This document shows positions 48,370-56,687 of a stretch of DNA of 64,000 nt, one piece after another (the stretch's first letter is position 1; every line of letters begins with the position of its first letter). The translations under genes were made by a program, and so were the position numbers. A model generated the notes under the pieces. It had not been told where the DNA came from, did no database searches, and saw only the letters and a program-made list of their open reading frames with translations. The stretch is taken from NCBI RefSeq assembly GCF_901875635.1, contig NZ_CABFMN010000089.1, forward strand, positions 1 through 64,000. The letters are read 5' to 3'. This DNA is from Xylophilus ampelinus (GTDB lineage: Bacteria > Pseudomonadota > Gammaproteobacteria > Burkholderiales > Burkholderiaceae_C).

Positions 48370-49458
48370 TCAGCTTTCCCTCTTGAGTTGCTTGTACATG
48401 CAGTCGAGGACGGCATCAGATGTCGATGCAATCGCAATGCTTTCATTCAAGGACATGACGGAACTTTCGGTTGCCCCTCGCTTCATGCATGCATGTACCT
48501 CAAGGACCTCATGTTCATACCCATTACCGGAATAAAAGCGAGACGCTTGCGATGCGGGCGCTCGGCCGTTTCTATTCACTCGTTGCGCCAACTGGTGAAG
48601 CCAATGGTTTTGTCGTAGTCGAGCTGCTCGCCCAATCGCTCCAGCTCCTGCTTGGGGGCCTAGCGGCGCCTCATGGTGCCAGATCCAGCCGTGTGGCCGC
48701 ACGATCGTCCCTTTGAGTGAAAGCATCCCGTCGGTTCCCATGACGTGGAGGTCGTCTGGTGCCCAACTACGTAGACTTACAGCGAATGAGCCAAGGACAT
48801 TTCCGGGGTAGCGAAGCGTGATCAATGCGTCCTCAACGACTTCGGACTCCCCGAAATTGCCATCCGCGGAAATTCTGACGGGCTGCCCGAACAACCATTG
48901 CCCCCATGAAAGCGGATAAGACCCGAGATGCGTCAACGCTCCGCCCCCAAGTGCGCGGCTATAGAGATTGTTCCGGGGGTCAGGCCGCTGGGAGGACCCA
49001 AAGCTCCCGCGGATAAGACGAATGCCTCCAACATCCCCGTCCATCACCTTTGCCTTGAATTCTTGTGAAGCGGGCAAGAATCTTGTCCACAGACCTTCCA
49101 TTGCAAATACCGAACGCTTCGCTGCGGCTTCAGCTATTGCCTGGGCATCACGGGCACAAGTCGCCATGGGCTTCTCGATGAGAACCGACAGTCCAGCTTC
49201 TATGCACATCAGGGCATGACGAAAATGTTCGCTCGGGGGTGTTGCGATGTACACAACATCGACTGAAGCATTGCGAGCCGCCTCAACATACGGTGCTATG
49301 AATCTCGGGATCCCGTGGGCGGATGCAAATCTCGACGCCGAATCAATGGTGCGCGACGCCACCCATTCAACGTGCGCGCCATCTACTCGACTGAGCGCCG
49401 CGACAAATTTTGAAGAGATGGATCCAGTGCCAAATATCCCCCACCGAATGCGCATCAT
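48370..49458 (-). CDS. Gfo/Idh/MocA family NAD(P)-dependent oxidoreductase
   Basis: The 362-residue product begins RWGIFGTGSISSKFVAALSR (nucleotide-binding Gly motif), has VLIEKPMATCARDAQAIAEA with the E-K-P lysine, and GGGALTHLGSYPLSWGQWLF. It resembles dihydrodiol/glucose-fructose oxidoreductase-type members. The start overlaps the polymerase stop; either of two adjacent ATGs (49458, 49455) could be used. With its neighbour it likely makes an oxidised or epimerised sugar nucleotide. Confidence 0.9.
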   Translation of the reverse strand: MMRIRWGIFGTGSISSKFVAALSRVDGAHVEWVASRTIDSASRFASAHGIPRFIAPYVEAARNASVDVVYIATPPSEHFRHALMCIEAGLSVLIEKPMATCARDAQAIAEAAAKRSVFAMEGLWTRFLPASQEFKAKVMDGDVGGIRLIRGSFGSSQRPDPRNNLYSRALGGGALTHLGSYPLSWGQWLFGQPVRISADGNFGESEVVEDALITLRYPGNVLGSFAVSLRSWAPDDLHVMGTDGMLSLKGTIVRPHGWIWHHEAPLGPQAGAGAIGRAARLRQNHWLHQLAQRVNRNGRAPASQASRFYSGNGYEHEVLEVHACMKRGATESSVMSLNESIAIASTSDAVLDCMYKQLKRES

Positions 49459-50729
49459 CGAGCAACCTCCCCAGACCGGGCGTGCGAGGAGCCCGATCCC
49501 ACCAATCTCGCTGCTGTTTGGAACCGGCTCCCCGCGGCAGGCCAGAGCAGTAGTGTGAGCAGAATTCCGGTGTTCGACTCGGAGTACGCGCCATTCATCA
49601 TGATGCAGGCCAGCAAGCCGACTTTTATAGGACAGGAGGCGCCACTAGCGACGACACAGTAAAGGAGAAATGCGAAATAGAACGCAGCCCCCGGGATTCC
49701 GAACTCAAAGATGAGCTTCGAGAAGGGCGATTCCATGACGCTGTAACGAGCGACCTGCTGTTGTTCATAGAAAGTTCCTGCGCCAAATCCCGTCCAGACG
49801 CTCAAAGTGTTATTCCAGAATTGGTCCTGAAGCATGTATGTCCAAGCGATGAACCGCTCGAAAGCACTTGTGCCGACGTTGCTGAACTCCGAGACTCGGT
49901 CAATGAAGATGTTCAGGCGAAGCGCATCACCAAATGCAGCAGCGATCAGCACAACGATCAACCCGACTCCAATTAATGCTTTCTGTCGGCGAGCGAGAAT
50001 CAGCGCGGTGACGCCGCACCCTAGCACGATGAGGCCCGTCCCAGAGAACGCGCATGCGAGACCGAAAAGATGAGCGACGACGCGATGCATTCGTTGGCGA
50101 CCACTTAGCTCCACCAGAAGCGAGATCGCAAGGAACTGGCTGAAGAAAGAAGGTTCAAGGAAAAATACTCCATTGGCCTTGTAGATTGAAGAGCCATAGT
50201 GGATCGGATTCAAATAGTTGAACCTCTCGATGATCAAGCCTTTCGGAAGAACATGCTCGATCGGAAAGGCGATGCTCGGCCCGGCGAGTTGCTGAACAAC
50301 TATTTGGGCGCATCCCAACAGGGCCGCAACATACCCCAGGTTCGCAAAGAAATCCTGGGAATCCAAGGCTTTGCCGTCGAGGGAAGCGGCGACCGAGCTG
50401 CCGTTGCCTCGCAGTCGAAGGGTATAGGGAAAAAATACCCCAACGAGCAGGCACAGAGAAGCGACCGAGAACGGCTTGTCGAACAACTGAGCCGCACAGG
50501 CCCATGAAATCATCAGCAAGTAAAGAGCTAGGCGTGTCACCTCGAATCCGAATACGCCCCTCATACATCCATACAGGGTGATCGCAAGAATCAGTGGGAG
50601 GCCCGCGCCTAGCCCCATGCTGGAAAATGGGGGCAGACTCAACTTCCCAAATACAACAGAGCTCAAGACAGGCCCGGCGACAAACAACGCAATGTTGCCT
50701 TTCCCGACTCTTCGCTCAGATGAATTCAT
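49455..50729 (-). CDS. O-antigen/exopolysaccharide polymerase (Wzy-like)
   Basis: The 424-residue product has ten or more hydrophobic helices and one long periplasmic loop (about 140-200, with GPSIAFPIEHVLPKGLIIER and NYLNPIHYGSSIYKANGVFF). A second marker is WTGFGAGTFYEQQ near residue 310, followed by SPFSKLIFEFGIPGAAFYFA, seen in O-antigen ligase/polymerase proteins. It should join flipped repeat units in the periplasm. Overlaps with both neighbours indicate translational coupling. Composition is AT-richer than the flanking chromosome. Confidence 0.82.
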   Translation of the reverse strand: MNSSERRVGKGNIALFVAGPVLSSVVFGKLSLPPFSSMGLGAGLPLILAITLYGCMRGVFGFEVTRLALYLLMISWACAAQLFDKPFSVASLCLLVGVFFPYTLRLRGNGSSVAASLDGKALDSQDFFANLGYVAALLGCAQIVVQQLAGPSIAFPIEHVLPKGLIIERFNYLNPIHYGSSIYKANGVFFLEPSFFSQFLAISLLVELSGRQRMHRVVAHLFGLACAFSGTGLIVLGCGVTALILARRQKALIGVGLIVVLIAAAFGDALRLNIFIDRVSEFSNVGTSAFERFIAWTYMLQDQFWNNTLSVWTGFGAGTFYEQQQVARYSVMESPFSKLIFEFGIPGAAFYFAFLLYCVVASGASCPIKVGLLACIMMNGAYSESNTGILLTLLLWPAAGSRFQTAARLVGSGSSHARSGEVAR

Positions 50730-51598
50730 CTTTGGACCGGAACGCCAAGCACCTTGACCCCATCTCGCTTGAGCGCCCGCACCATGGACTGCACCCGGGC
50801 CTTGGACGCCGTTTCAAATCGAGTGCAGACCAGCGCCAGCCCGGTCTCGGCAGCGATGAGCTGTGCGTCAGCGCCATCGGTCCAACACGGCGTGTCAAAA
50901 ATCAGCACGTCATTCCTTCGAGCGAGATTCGACAGGACGGCCTTGAAGCGCACGGTGGAAAGGAGTGCCTGGGGATTGGGCGAGGACCCTGCTGACATCA
51001 CCGACAAAGTGTCTTGCGCAGACGCCGACGTGGGTGGCTCCACATCCGCGCTTGCGTGAACACCCAACGCCCCGGCAAGGCTGGATGTCGGCTCGAGACC
51101 GAACATCGAATGCAAGCGGCCATGGCGCATGTCCGCATCGACGAGCACTGTACGCACCTGCATCTGCGCGAACGCGACGGCCAGATTTGCAGCGAGCGTC
51201 GTTCTTCCCTCGCCTCGTTCCGTACCGACGATCGCGACCACGAGTGCGTCGCGGCGCCCCCGATGTGCAAGTGCAAGTGCAGTGCGAATTCGGTAAACAG
51301 CTGTAGCGAAAGGGTTGTCCGGCGCCGTTGCGCAAACCAATTCGGGTGAGAGTGGAGATGATGCCGCGCCGTCGAATGCCGTCGGCGGTGGACGAAGCAA
51401 GGCCTCCACCTCATCTCGCGACATGATTCCGAGTTCGACCGCAGCCGTGTCGAAAGCGACGTTGGCATCTTGCTGCTTGAGTCGAATCCGAGCTAGATCC
51501 TCGCGGGCGAGCCTTCCTGAAGAAACCAGCAAATCCGCCACGGATGGCGCAGCCTCAGTTAACGAGTCGGGCAGAGACCGGTCGTTGAATGTTTTCAT
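50726..51598 (-). CDS. EpsG-like chain-length tyrosine kinase/ATPase, altered Walker A
   Basis: The 290-residue product begins with an EpsG-type N-terminal region (SVADLLVSSGRLAREDLARI), then a CpsD/MinD ATPase domain: IVGTERGEGRTTLAANLAVA as Walker A, VRTVLVDADMRHGRLHSMFG as Walker A', and DVLIFDTPCW as Walker B. The Walker A lysine is Arg (GEGRTT). There is no C-terminal tyrosine cluster, so autophosphorylation of the usual kind is doubtful. It partners the EpsF-like protein encoded upstream, with ATGA overlap, to control export and chain length. Confidence 0.85.
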   Translation of the reverse strand: MKTFNDRSLPDSLTEAAPSVADLLVSSGRLAREDLARIRLKQQDANVAFDTAAVELGIMSRDEVEALLRPPPTAFDGAASSPLSPELVCATAPDNPFATAVYRIRTALALAHRGRRDALVVAIVGTERGEGRTTLAANLAVAFAQMQVRTVLVDADMRHGRLHSMFGLEPTSSLAGALGVHASADVEPPTSASAQDTLSVMSAGSSPNPQALLSTVRFKAVLSNLARRNDVLIFDTPCWTDGADAQLIAAETGLALVCTRFETASKARVQSMVRALKRDGVKVLGVPVQR

Positions 51599-52995
51599 AC
51601 CTGCGAATTCCCGAGCAGAGCCATGTTGCCGCCGGATTTCAGGGGAAACCGAGTGAAGGGAATCACCTCCAGCACAGGCAGTCCGATGTCCTCCAAGTCG
51701 GCCGCGCGGTGCAATCTTGGTCGCATGCGATGCAGACACAACGCGGCAAAGGCCCCGATCAGCAACCCGGCGATGGGAGCAAGCGGCAGAGTGATCGCCA
51801 GGCCCGGTCCAGTTCGCGTCTCCGGCGGCGTAGCGCGCACGAGCAATTGCAGATCTGCGCGTTGACTTCCCGCCTCGAGCGTTGCCTCGGTGCTGCGCTG
51901 CAAAGCGGCTTCGTAAAGTTTTCGCTTTTGCTGTACATCTTTGTCAAGGGAGCCAAGTTCCACCCGTCTTGCGTTTAGCTCCACCAGCCGTTGGCGCTGG
52001 GCCTCGCTGTCACTTTTCAAGGAAGTTGCCCTGGACTGGGCCGCAATGCTGCTACTGCGAAGTGCCTCCGCCACATTGCGGGACTCACGGGCCAGCGCGG
52101 CGCGTGCCGTGCTGACCTGCTCCTTGGCCGACCTCATCTCCGGATGACCATCCGCAAAGCGGATCGAAAGTTCCTGAAGCTTGGCTTCCTTCCGGACAAG
52201 ATCAGCGGAAAGCTGTTGAACGAGTTCGTTGTTGACGATTTCCATCGACGTGGATGCAGCCGCCTGCCGGGCCCGGGCCGTGCTGTCGTAGCTAAGATCC
52301 TGGCTCAGGATCGTCTGCGTGTTCAATGCCGCCAGGCCGGCAGCTTCCACGTCGACGCGTTCACCCGAGCCGGTGAATCCGTACTGCCTTTGGAATGCGA
52401 CGAGTTGCCGCTCGGCTTCCTCGGTCTCCTTGCGGAGGCTCAACGCCTGTGTCTTGAAGTAGTCCGCGTCCTGCTGTGCTGCGCTGGTGCGCAGCCGACG
52501 GGAGTACGCGACCAGCTCGTCCGCATAGAGGTTCGCAACCTCTGTGGCCGTGGCGCGATCTGCAGCAACATAGCTGATGTCGAGCACGTGGCTACTTTGC
52601 CCGCCGGCCCTGACGTCCAGATTGCGCATCAAGCGGCGTGCTGCCCAGACGTCGAAGCTCGCATCAGGGGCATCTGCCTTGTCCCTCTCCCAGCGCTCTC
52701 TCAATTCGGCGGTGGCGTGCCCAGGCAGCCGACCCACGACCGAACGAGCCACCCCTTCCGTCCGCGCCACGTTGGCGTAGGTGCCTACCACGGAATCCTG
52801 CGACAGCGGCTGCTGCGTTGCTGCACCAGAGACGGGATTGATGCCGCGAGGGTCGACCAGGACAGACGCCACTGCTTTGTATTTGGGAGCGGCGATGAGC
52901 CTGTAGCCGACGGCCACACACAAGATGACCACGACACTGGCGGCCAAGAGGCGCCACCGCGATCGGAGCACGTGGAAGAGTTCACCGAATTCCAT
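51595..52995 (-). CDS. Wzz/GNVR-domain chain-length determinant (EpsF-like)
   Basis: The 466-residue product has an N-terminal membrane helix (LLAASVVVILCVAVGYRLIA, about 17-36), a large periplasmic coiled-coil region (about 170-370) and a second membrane helix near the C-terminus (ITLPLAPIAGLLIGAFAALC). It starts at the ATG at 52995. This is the polysaccharide co-polymerase without a fused kinase domain; the kinase-like EpsG is separate, as in EpsF/EpsG systems of methylotrophic and other betaproteobacteria. It sets chain length together with Wzy. Confidence 0.88.
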   Translation of the reverse strand: MEFGELFHVLRSRWRLLAASVVVILCVAVGYRLIAAPKYKAVASVLVDPRGINPVSGAATQQPLSQDSVVGTYANVARTEGVARSVVGRLPGHATAELRERWERDKADAPDASFDVWAARRLMRNLDVRAGGQSSHVLDISYVAADRATATEVANLYADELVAYSRRLRTSAAQQDADYFKTQALSLRKETEEAERQLVAFQRQYGFTGSGERVDVEAAGLAALNTQTILSQDLSYDSTARARQAAASTSMEIVNNELVQQLSADLVRKEAKLQELSIRFADGHPEMRSAKEQVSTARAALARESRNVAEALRSSSIAAQSRATSLKSDSEAQRQRLVELNARRVELGSLDKDVQQKRKLYEAALQRSTEATLEAGSQRADLQLLVRATPPETRTGPGLAITLPLAPIAGLLIGAFAALCLHRMRPRLHRAADLEDIGLPVLEVIPFTRFPLKSGGNMALLGNSQV

Positions 52996-53027
52996 GTCAA
53001 GGTTCCAAGAAGATGCCGTGTGTCTTC

Positions 53028-54374
53028 CTACGAAGGCGGCAAGCCCACCTTTTCGTAAGCGCGGACCCAGTCGATGTCCAAGCTGGCCGGCAGGACATGA
53101 TCGTCCACGCCGTACCGGCCTGCCCATTCCCCACCGACAGCCAGGTTGAGCAAGATGTAAGCCTTAGCCGCAACCCGTCCATCGTCATAGCGCCAGGGGT
53201 ACTGCCGCTCCACGATCTTCTTGCCATCGACATACGTCGTCACCGATTGCTCCGTCCATTCCGCACCGATCGTGTGCCACCCCTCGTCGAACCGGTAGGG
53301 TGCCTTCCAAAAAGTCCATTGCCGGTTGAACGCCGGGTCGGAAAAGACGAAACCCGGATCCTGCCCGGCATGCAACGCCACACCCGTGTGCAGCATGTCG
53401 GGGGTGTCCTCTACTCCGTTGTTCACGAATTCGAAGATGTCGATTTCGGGCGGCCACTTGTGCGTACCATCCGACGCCACATCGGAGTTGAGCCAGAACG
53501 CGGGAAACACCCCTTTGGCACGTGGCATGCGAACGCGGGCTTCGAAATAGCCGTAGCGCGCGGTCCAATCCGATCGGATCATCCCTGAGGAATAGCGCCC
53601 CGCCCCGATCGGCCGCGCAGTCAGCCGCAGCACACCGTCGCCCATCACATGGTTGTCGTCATCGCGATATCGCTGCTGCTCGTCCTTCAGGTGATCCAGC
53701 GTCTCGCTCTCGTAGATAAGGCGAGTGAACCATTTACTTCTGTCGAGCGCTGGGCCGTCGAACTCGTCGTTGAATACCAGACGGTAGCCAGGAGGAACAT
53801 GGGAATGCTCTTGGCTCAAGACGGGCTGGGTCTTTGCGATCGGCCCCCTTCGCGACAGTTCGACCGACAAGACGCGAAGGTTGTGTCCGTCGTTGCTTCG
53901 CAGCCGGACTTCGGGCAGGCGCGTGAAGGAAGGCGCTGTAAAGGAAACCTCGACCTCGCGTGCGTTCCCTTCGAACACTGTCTTGTGCGAGCGAATGCTC
54001 TGCTGCCACTCCGGGACGCGAAATATGACGGCTGCGTTCCCGGCGGCGGAGCCGCCCGCCAGACGGACTGTCAGTCGGTAGGCCACATCCGGTTGGACGG
54101 CCGCCGCGGACAGGCGCTGCCAGAGCTCGCGACCTTCCGCGACGGGCTCACCGCGCGCGCCGACTCGGTCGAACCTGCACGCGCCTTCGCATTGCCATGC
54201 CGCCGGTCCGGCAGCGAAGGTGCCGTTGGCTATCAAACCCAACGGGCTATTCGGCGACATGCCTCTCGCGGCTGGTGTCGGATCGGCCGCTTTGGCCGCA
54301 GCCCCGGACGTCACGGCACCGACGAACAACAGTCCGCCCAAGCACGATCTGGCCAGAGCGCTGACCGCACTCAC
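53028..54374 (-). CDS. Secreted GH16 family glycoside hydrolase, GTG start
   Basis: The 448-residue product starts at GTG 54374, which overlaps the stop of the glycosyltransferase (GTGA). A signal peptide runs to about Ala30 (RSCLGGLLFVGAVTSGAAA). Residues 45-180 form a carbohydrate-binding-like beta sandwich. Residues 195-448 are GH16: FNDEFDGPALD, then the catalytic ExDxxE motif at E310-D312-E315 in PPEIDIFEF. GH16 enzymes cut beta-1,3/1,4-glycans. In an export locus it probably trims or releases the polymer in the periplasm or outside. Confidence 0.9.
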   Translation of the reverse strand: MSAVSALARSCLGGLLFVGAVTSGAAAKAADPTPAARGMSPNSPLGLIANGTFAAGPAAWQCEGACRFDRVGARGEPVAEGRELWQRLSAAAVQPDVAYRLTVRLAGGSAAGNAAVIFRVPEWQQSIRSHKTVFEGNAREVEVSFTAPSFTRLPEVRLRSNDGHNLRVLSVELSRRGPIAKTQPVLSQEHSHVPPGYRLVFNDEFDGPALDRSKWFTRLIYESETLDHLKDEQQRYRDDDNHVMGDGVLRLTARPIGAGRYSSGMIRSDWTARYGYFEARVRMPRAKGVFPAFWLNSDVASDGTHKWPPEIDIFEFVNNGVEDTPDMLHTGVALHAGQDPGFVFSDPAFNRQWTFWKAPYRFDEGWHTIGAEWTEQSVTTYVDGKKIVERQYPWRYDDGRVAAKAYILLNLAVGGEWAGRYGVDDHVLPASLDIDWVRAYEKVGLPPS

Positions 54375-55522
54375 TTGCGCAACGACGCCGCTGGCGCCCA
54401 GGTCTGGAAGCGATCGCCGCGCAACGACCGCATCACCCCCACACCGGTCCCGACGAATGCGCCCAGGATGTCGTAGACCTGGGAAAAGGGTTTGACTGGC
54501 CATCGCGAACCGAGCAACCACAAGACCGCCGCGCTCAAGAAGACCAGAAACGCCCAGGGCCACTGGCCCAGGGACAAGAAGCCCGCGATGGCCAAGAGCC
54601 AGGCCCCGACGATGGCGTAAATCCCGAGCCACCTGAGAAGCTTGTGCGACACATACTTGTAGACGTCCAGCGTGTCGAGGCGCTTGATGTCTGCCCACAT
54701 CAGGCGATGCACATTGAACGCCTGGCATGCGATGCGAATCTTGCGACGGAACTCCTCCGCCGCCACCGGCACACTTTCCTCATAGGCCCGAACATCCTGG
54801 GCCTGGACCACGCGCCGGCCCTGGCACAGCACGGACAGCGACAGGTAGAAGTCGTCGATGATGTCGTCGGGCGGCGGACGGTGGAGGCTTCTGCGCATCG
54901 CGAACAGCGATCCATCCGCTCCGATGACGCTGCCCGTGGCTGTCTCGAGCAACTTGATGCGCTCCTCGATGCGCCAATAGAGAGACCCTGCCTGAGCCGT
55001 GATCGACGCATTGGCATTCACGTAAGTCAGGTTGCCGCACACACACCCGATCTGGGGATCGGCGAAGTGCTCGCCGAGTCGCTCGATCACATCCGGCGCG
55101 AGCATCACATTGGCGTCGGTGAACACCACAATGTCGGCGTCGGCGAGGGCGACCAGCCGATTCATGCCGTAGGTCTTGCCATGACGCTCCTGCGCAACAT
55201 GCAGCGTCAGCTCACTTTCATGGCGTCGCGCGATCTCGGCGGTGCGATCCGTCGCCGCATCGACATAGAGCAGTATCTGGACACCTGGACAACGGGCCTT
55301 GACTTCGAGCAGGTTGCCGATCTTTTCTTCTATGACGCCTTCTTCGTTGTACGCGCAGGTACAGATCGCGAAGCGCTGCGGTGATGTTGCCGATATCACC
55401 GAGGCAGCAGGCGCGACAGCGGGCAACTTCAGGCGGCGCAGCATCGCTAGCGTGACCGGATACGTGGTGAACGGGTGCAACGCAAGCCAACAGCAAAGCG
55501 CAGCGAGGAGAAGCATGACCAT
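54371..55522 (-). CDS. Membrane-bound family 2 glycosyltransferase
   Basis: The 383-residue product has an N-terminal membrane helix, a GT2 catalytic domain (ICTCAYNEEGVIEEKIGNLL; VYVDAATDRT-type loop LLYVDAATDRTAEI; FTDANVMLAPDVI for the metal site; DIIDDFYLSLSVL) and two or three C-terminal helices (about 300-345). It resembles processive or dolichol-mannose-type GT2s with cytoplasmic active site. It is the first gene of the minus-strand block and probably adds a sugar to the repeat unit. Confidence 0.88.
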   Translation of the reverse strand: MVMLLLAALCCWLALHPFTTYPVTLAMLRRLKLPAVAPAASVISATSPQRFAICTCAYNEEGVIEEKIGNLLEVKARCPGVQILLYVDAATDRTAEIARRHESELTLHVAQERHGKTYGMNRLVALADADIVVFTDANVMLAPDVIERLGEHFADPQIGCVCGNLTYVNANASITAQAGSLYWRIEERIKLLETATGSVIGADGSLFAMRRSLHRPPPDDIIDDFYLSLSVLCQGRRVVQAQDVRAYEESVPVAAEEFRRKIRIACQAFNVHRLMWADIKRLDTLDVYKYVSHKLLRWLGIYAIVGAWLLAIAGFLSLGQWPWAFLVFLSAAVLWLLGSRWPVKPFSQVYDILGAFVGTGVGVMRSLRGDRFQTWAPAASLRK

Positions 55523-55916
55523 GTGGTCGACCTTTCGTCAGTCAGCCGGTCAAGCCACCGCGGATCGCAGATCCGTTGAGCCTCGCCGAATTGCATGGAG
55601 CGCTTTCAAATAGTAACCCGGTTGTAGTTCAAAATACTACTTTGGTTCACAAAATTTGAGGGCTTTTGTTTCGCATGCTTGCCTTCCAAGCCTGCGCACA
55701 ACCTGTGCACGCATGCGCAGATCCGATGGCGGAGTGCTGCAAACAACTCATCCGATTGATGGAACTTCAACGTCCGAGCAGCTTGGCAAGTCAGAATTTT
55801 TTGCAGGTTCGGGAAGCAAAAACCGGTCCATGGCGATGTTCACGGCCATCGCGGTTCGAGCTGTCGGAGAAAATGCGCGGCGCCTTCAAGTGCCTGTGGC
55901 GCAAACAGCAGTTGCC
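55523..55916. other. AT-rich intergenic region, divergent promoters
   Basis: This 394-base gap separates the minus-strand exopolysaccharide block from the small lipoprotein gene. It is the AT-richest part of the area. It contains an inverted repeat GTAGT-n7-ACTAC at 55624-55640 in the expected promoter zone. I see no convincing gene. Confidence 0.5.
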
Positions 55917-56282
55917 ATGTCACGTCCTAGCCCCCTCTACAGCCTTCTCCTCCTGCTGCCTGCCCTCTGCCTGCTCGACGGCTGCGCCGTCGCCAGCGTC
56001 GCCGGCGCCGCGGTGAGCGTGGGCGCGACCGCCGTCAGCGTAGGCGCCGGCGCGGTCGGCCTGGCCGCCGATGCGGCCATCGGCACCGCGCGCCTGACGG
56101 GCAAGGCCGTCGGTGCCGCGGTGGATGCGGCCAGCGGCGGCGACGACCACAGCGGCGTCAACATCCGATTCCGCGAGCCCACAGCCGCCGACCGTGAGAA
56201 GCGGCGCCTGGCCGAACAGCAGGCGGAAGAAGAAGACCGGCGCGCTGCCGGGCAACTGCCGCCGCGCGGCGATGCACCCTGA
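55917..56282 (+). CDS. Small putative lipoprotein
   Basis: The 121-residue product begins with a signal sequence ending in a lipobox LLDGC (Cys near residue 21). The body is Gly/Ala/Val-rich with repeats of the type GAAVSVGATAVSVGAGAVGL, which is glycine-zipper-like. The tail is charged (REKRRLAEQQAEEEDRR), probably coiled. The ATG at 55917 directly precedes the signal sequence. Family unknown; it precedes the tautomerase gene by 42 bases. Confidence 0.7.
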   Translation: MSRPSPLYSLLLLLPALCLLDGCAVASVAGAAVSVGATAVSVGAGAVGLAADAAIGTARLTGKAVGAAVDAASGGDDHSGVNIRFREPTAADREKRRLAEQQAEEEDRRAAGQLPPRGDAP

Positions 56283-56324
56283 GCGTGCCGATCGGCTCCA
56301 CCCACTTCATCCCAAGACACGCCC

Positions 56325-56687
56325 ATGCCTCATCTCGTCATCGAACATTCCGTCAACCTGGGCGTCTTGCCCGTCGGCGAGCTGCTGCCGGCCCTCAACC
56401 GGAGCGTCACAGCCAGCCCGGCGATCCTCGACGAGGCAGACCTGAAGACCCGCGTGGTCGCGGTCGACACCTTCCGCATCGGCAACCAGGCCGAGGGCCG
56501 CGCCTTCGTGCATGCGCAGCTGCGCCTGATGGCCGGGCGCACGCCCGAGGCCAAGCGCGACCTGGCGGAGCGCATCGCGGCGGCGCTGCGCGCCGCCGTG
56601 CCGCGGCCGGCGGGCCTGGAGGTGCAGCTCAGCGTCGAAGTGGTCGACATGGACCGAGACAGCTACGTGAAGGAGCGGCTCGCATGA
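56325..56687 (+). CDS. 5-carboxymethyl-2-hydroxymuconate isomerase-like tautomerase
   Basis: The 120-residue product begins MPHLVIEHSVNLG: the Pro after the initiator Met is the catalytic base of the tautomerase superfamily. Its length and the E-H-S pattern match CHMI (HpaF), an isomerase in homoprotocatechuate breakdown. No other genes of that pathway are nearby, so the real substrate may differ. The next gene starts within its stop codon. Confidence 0.85.
   Translation: MPHLVIEHSVNLGVLPVGELLPALNRSVTASPAILDEADLKTRVVAVDTFRIGNQAEGRAFVHAQLRLMAGRTPEAKRDLAERIAAALRAAVPRPAGLEVQLSVEVVDMDRDSYVKERLA

Noticed and set aside
35377..55643. Shared 9-mer AAAGTAGTA in both promoter regions of the exopolysaccharide locus
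   Set aside because: About one shared 9-mer is expected by chance between two AT-rich regions of this size, so it is not evidence of co-regulation.
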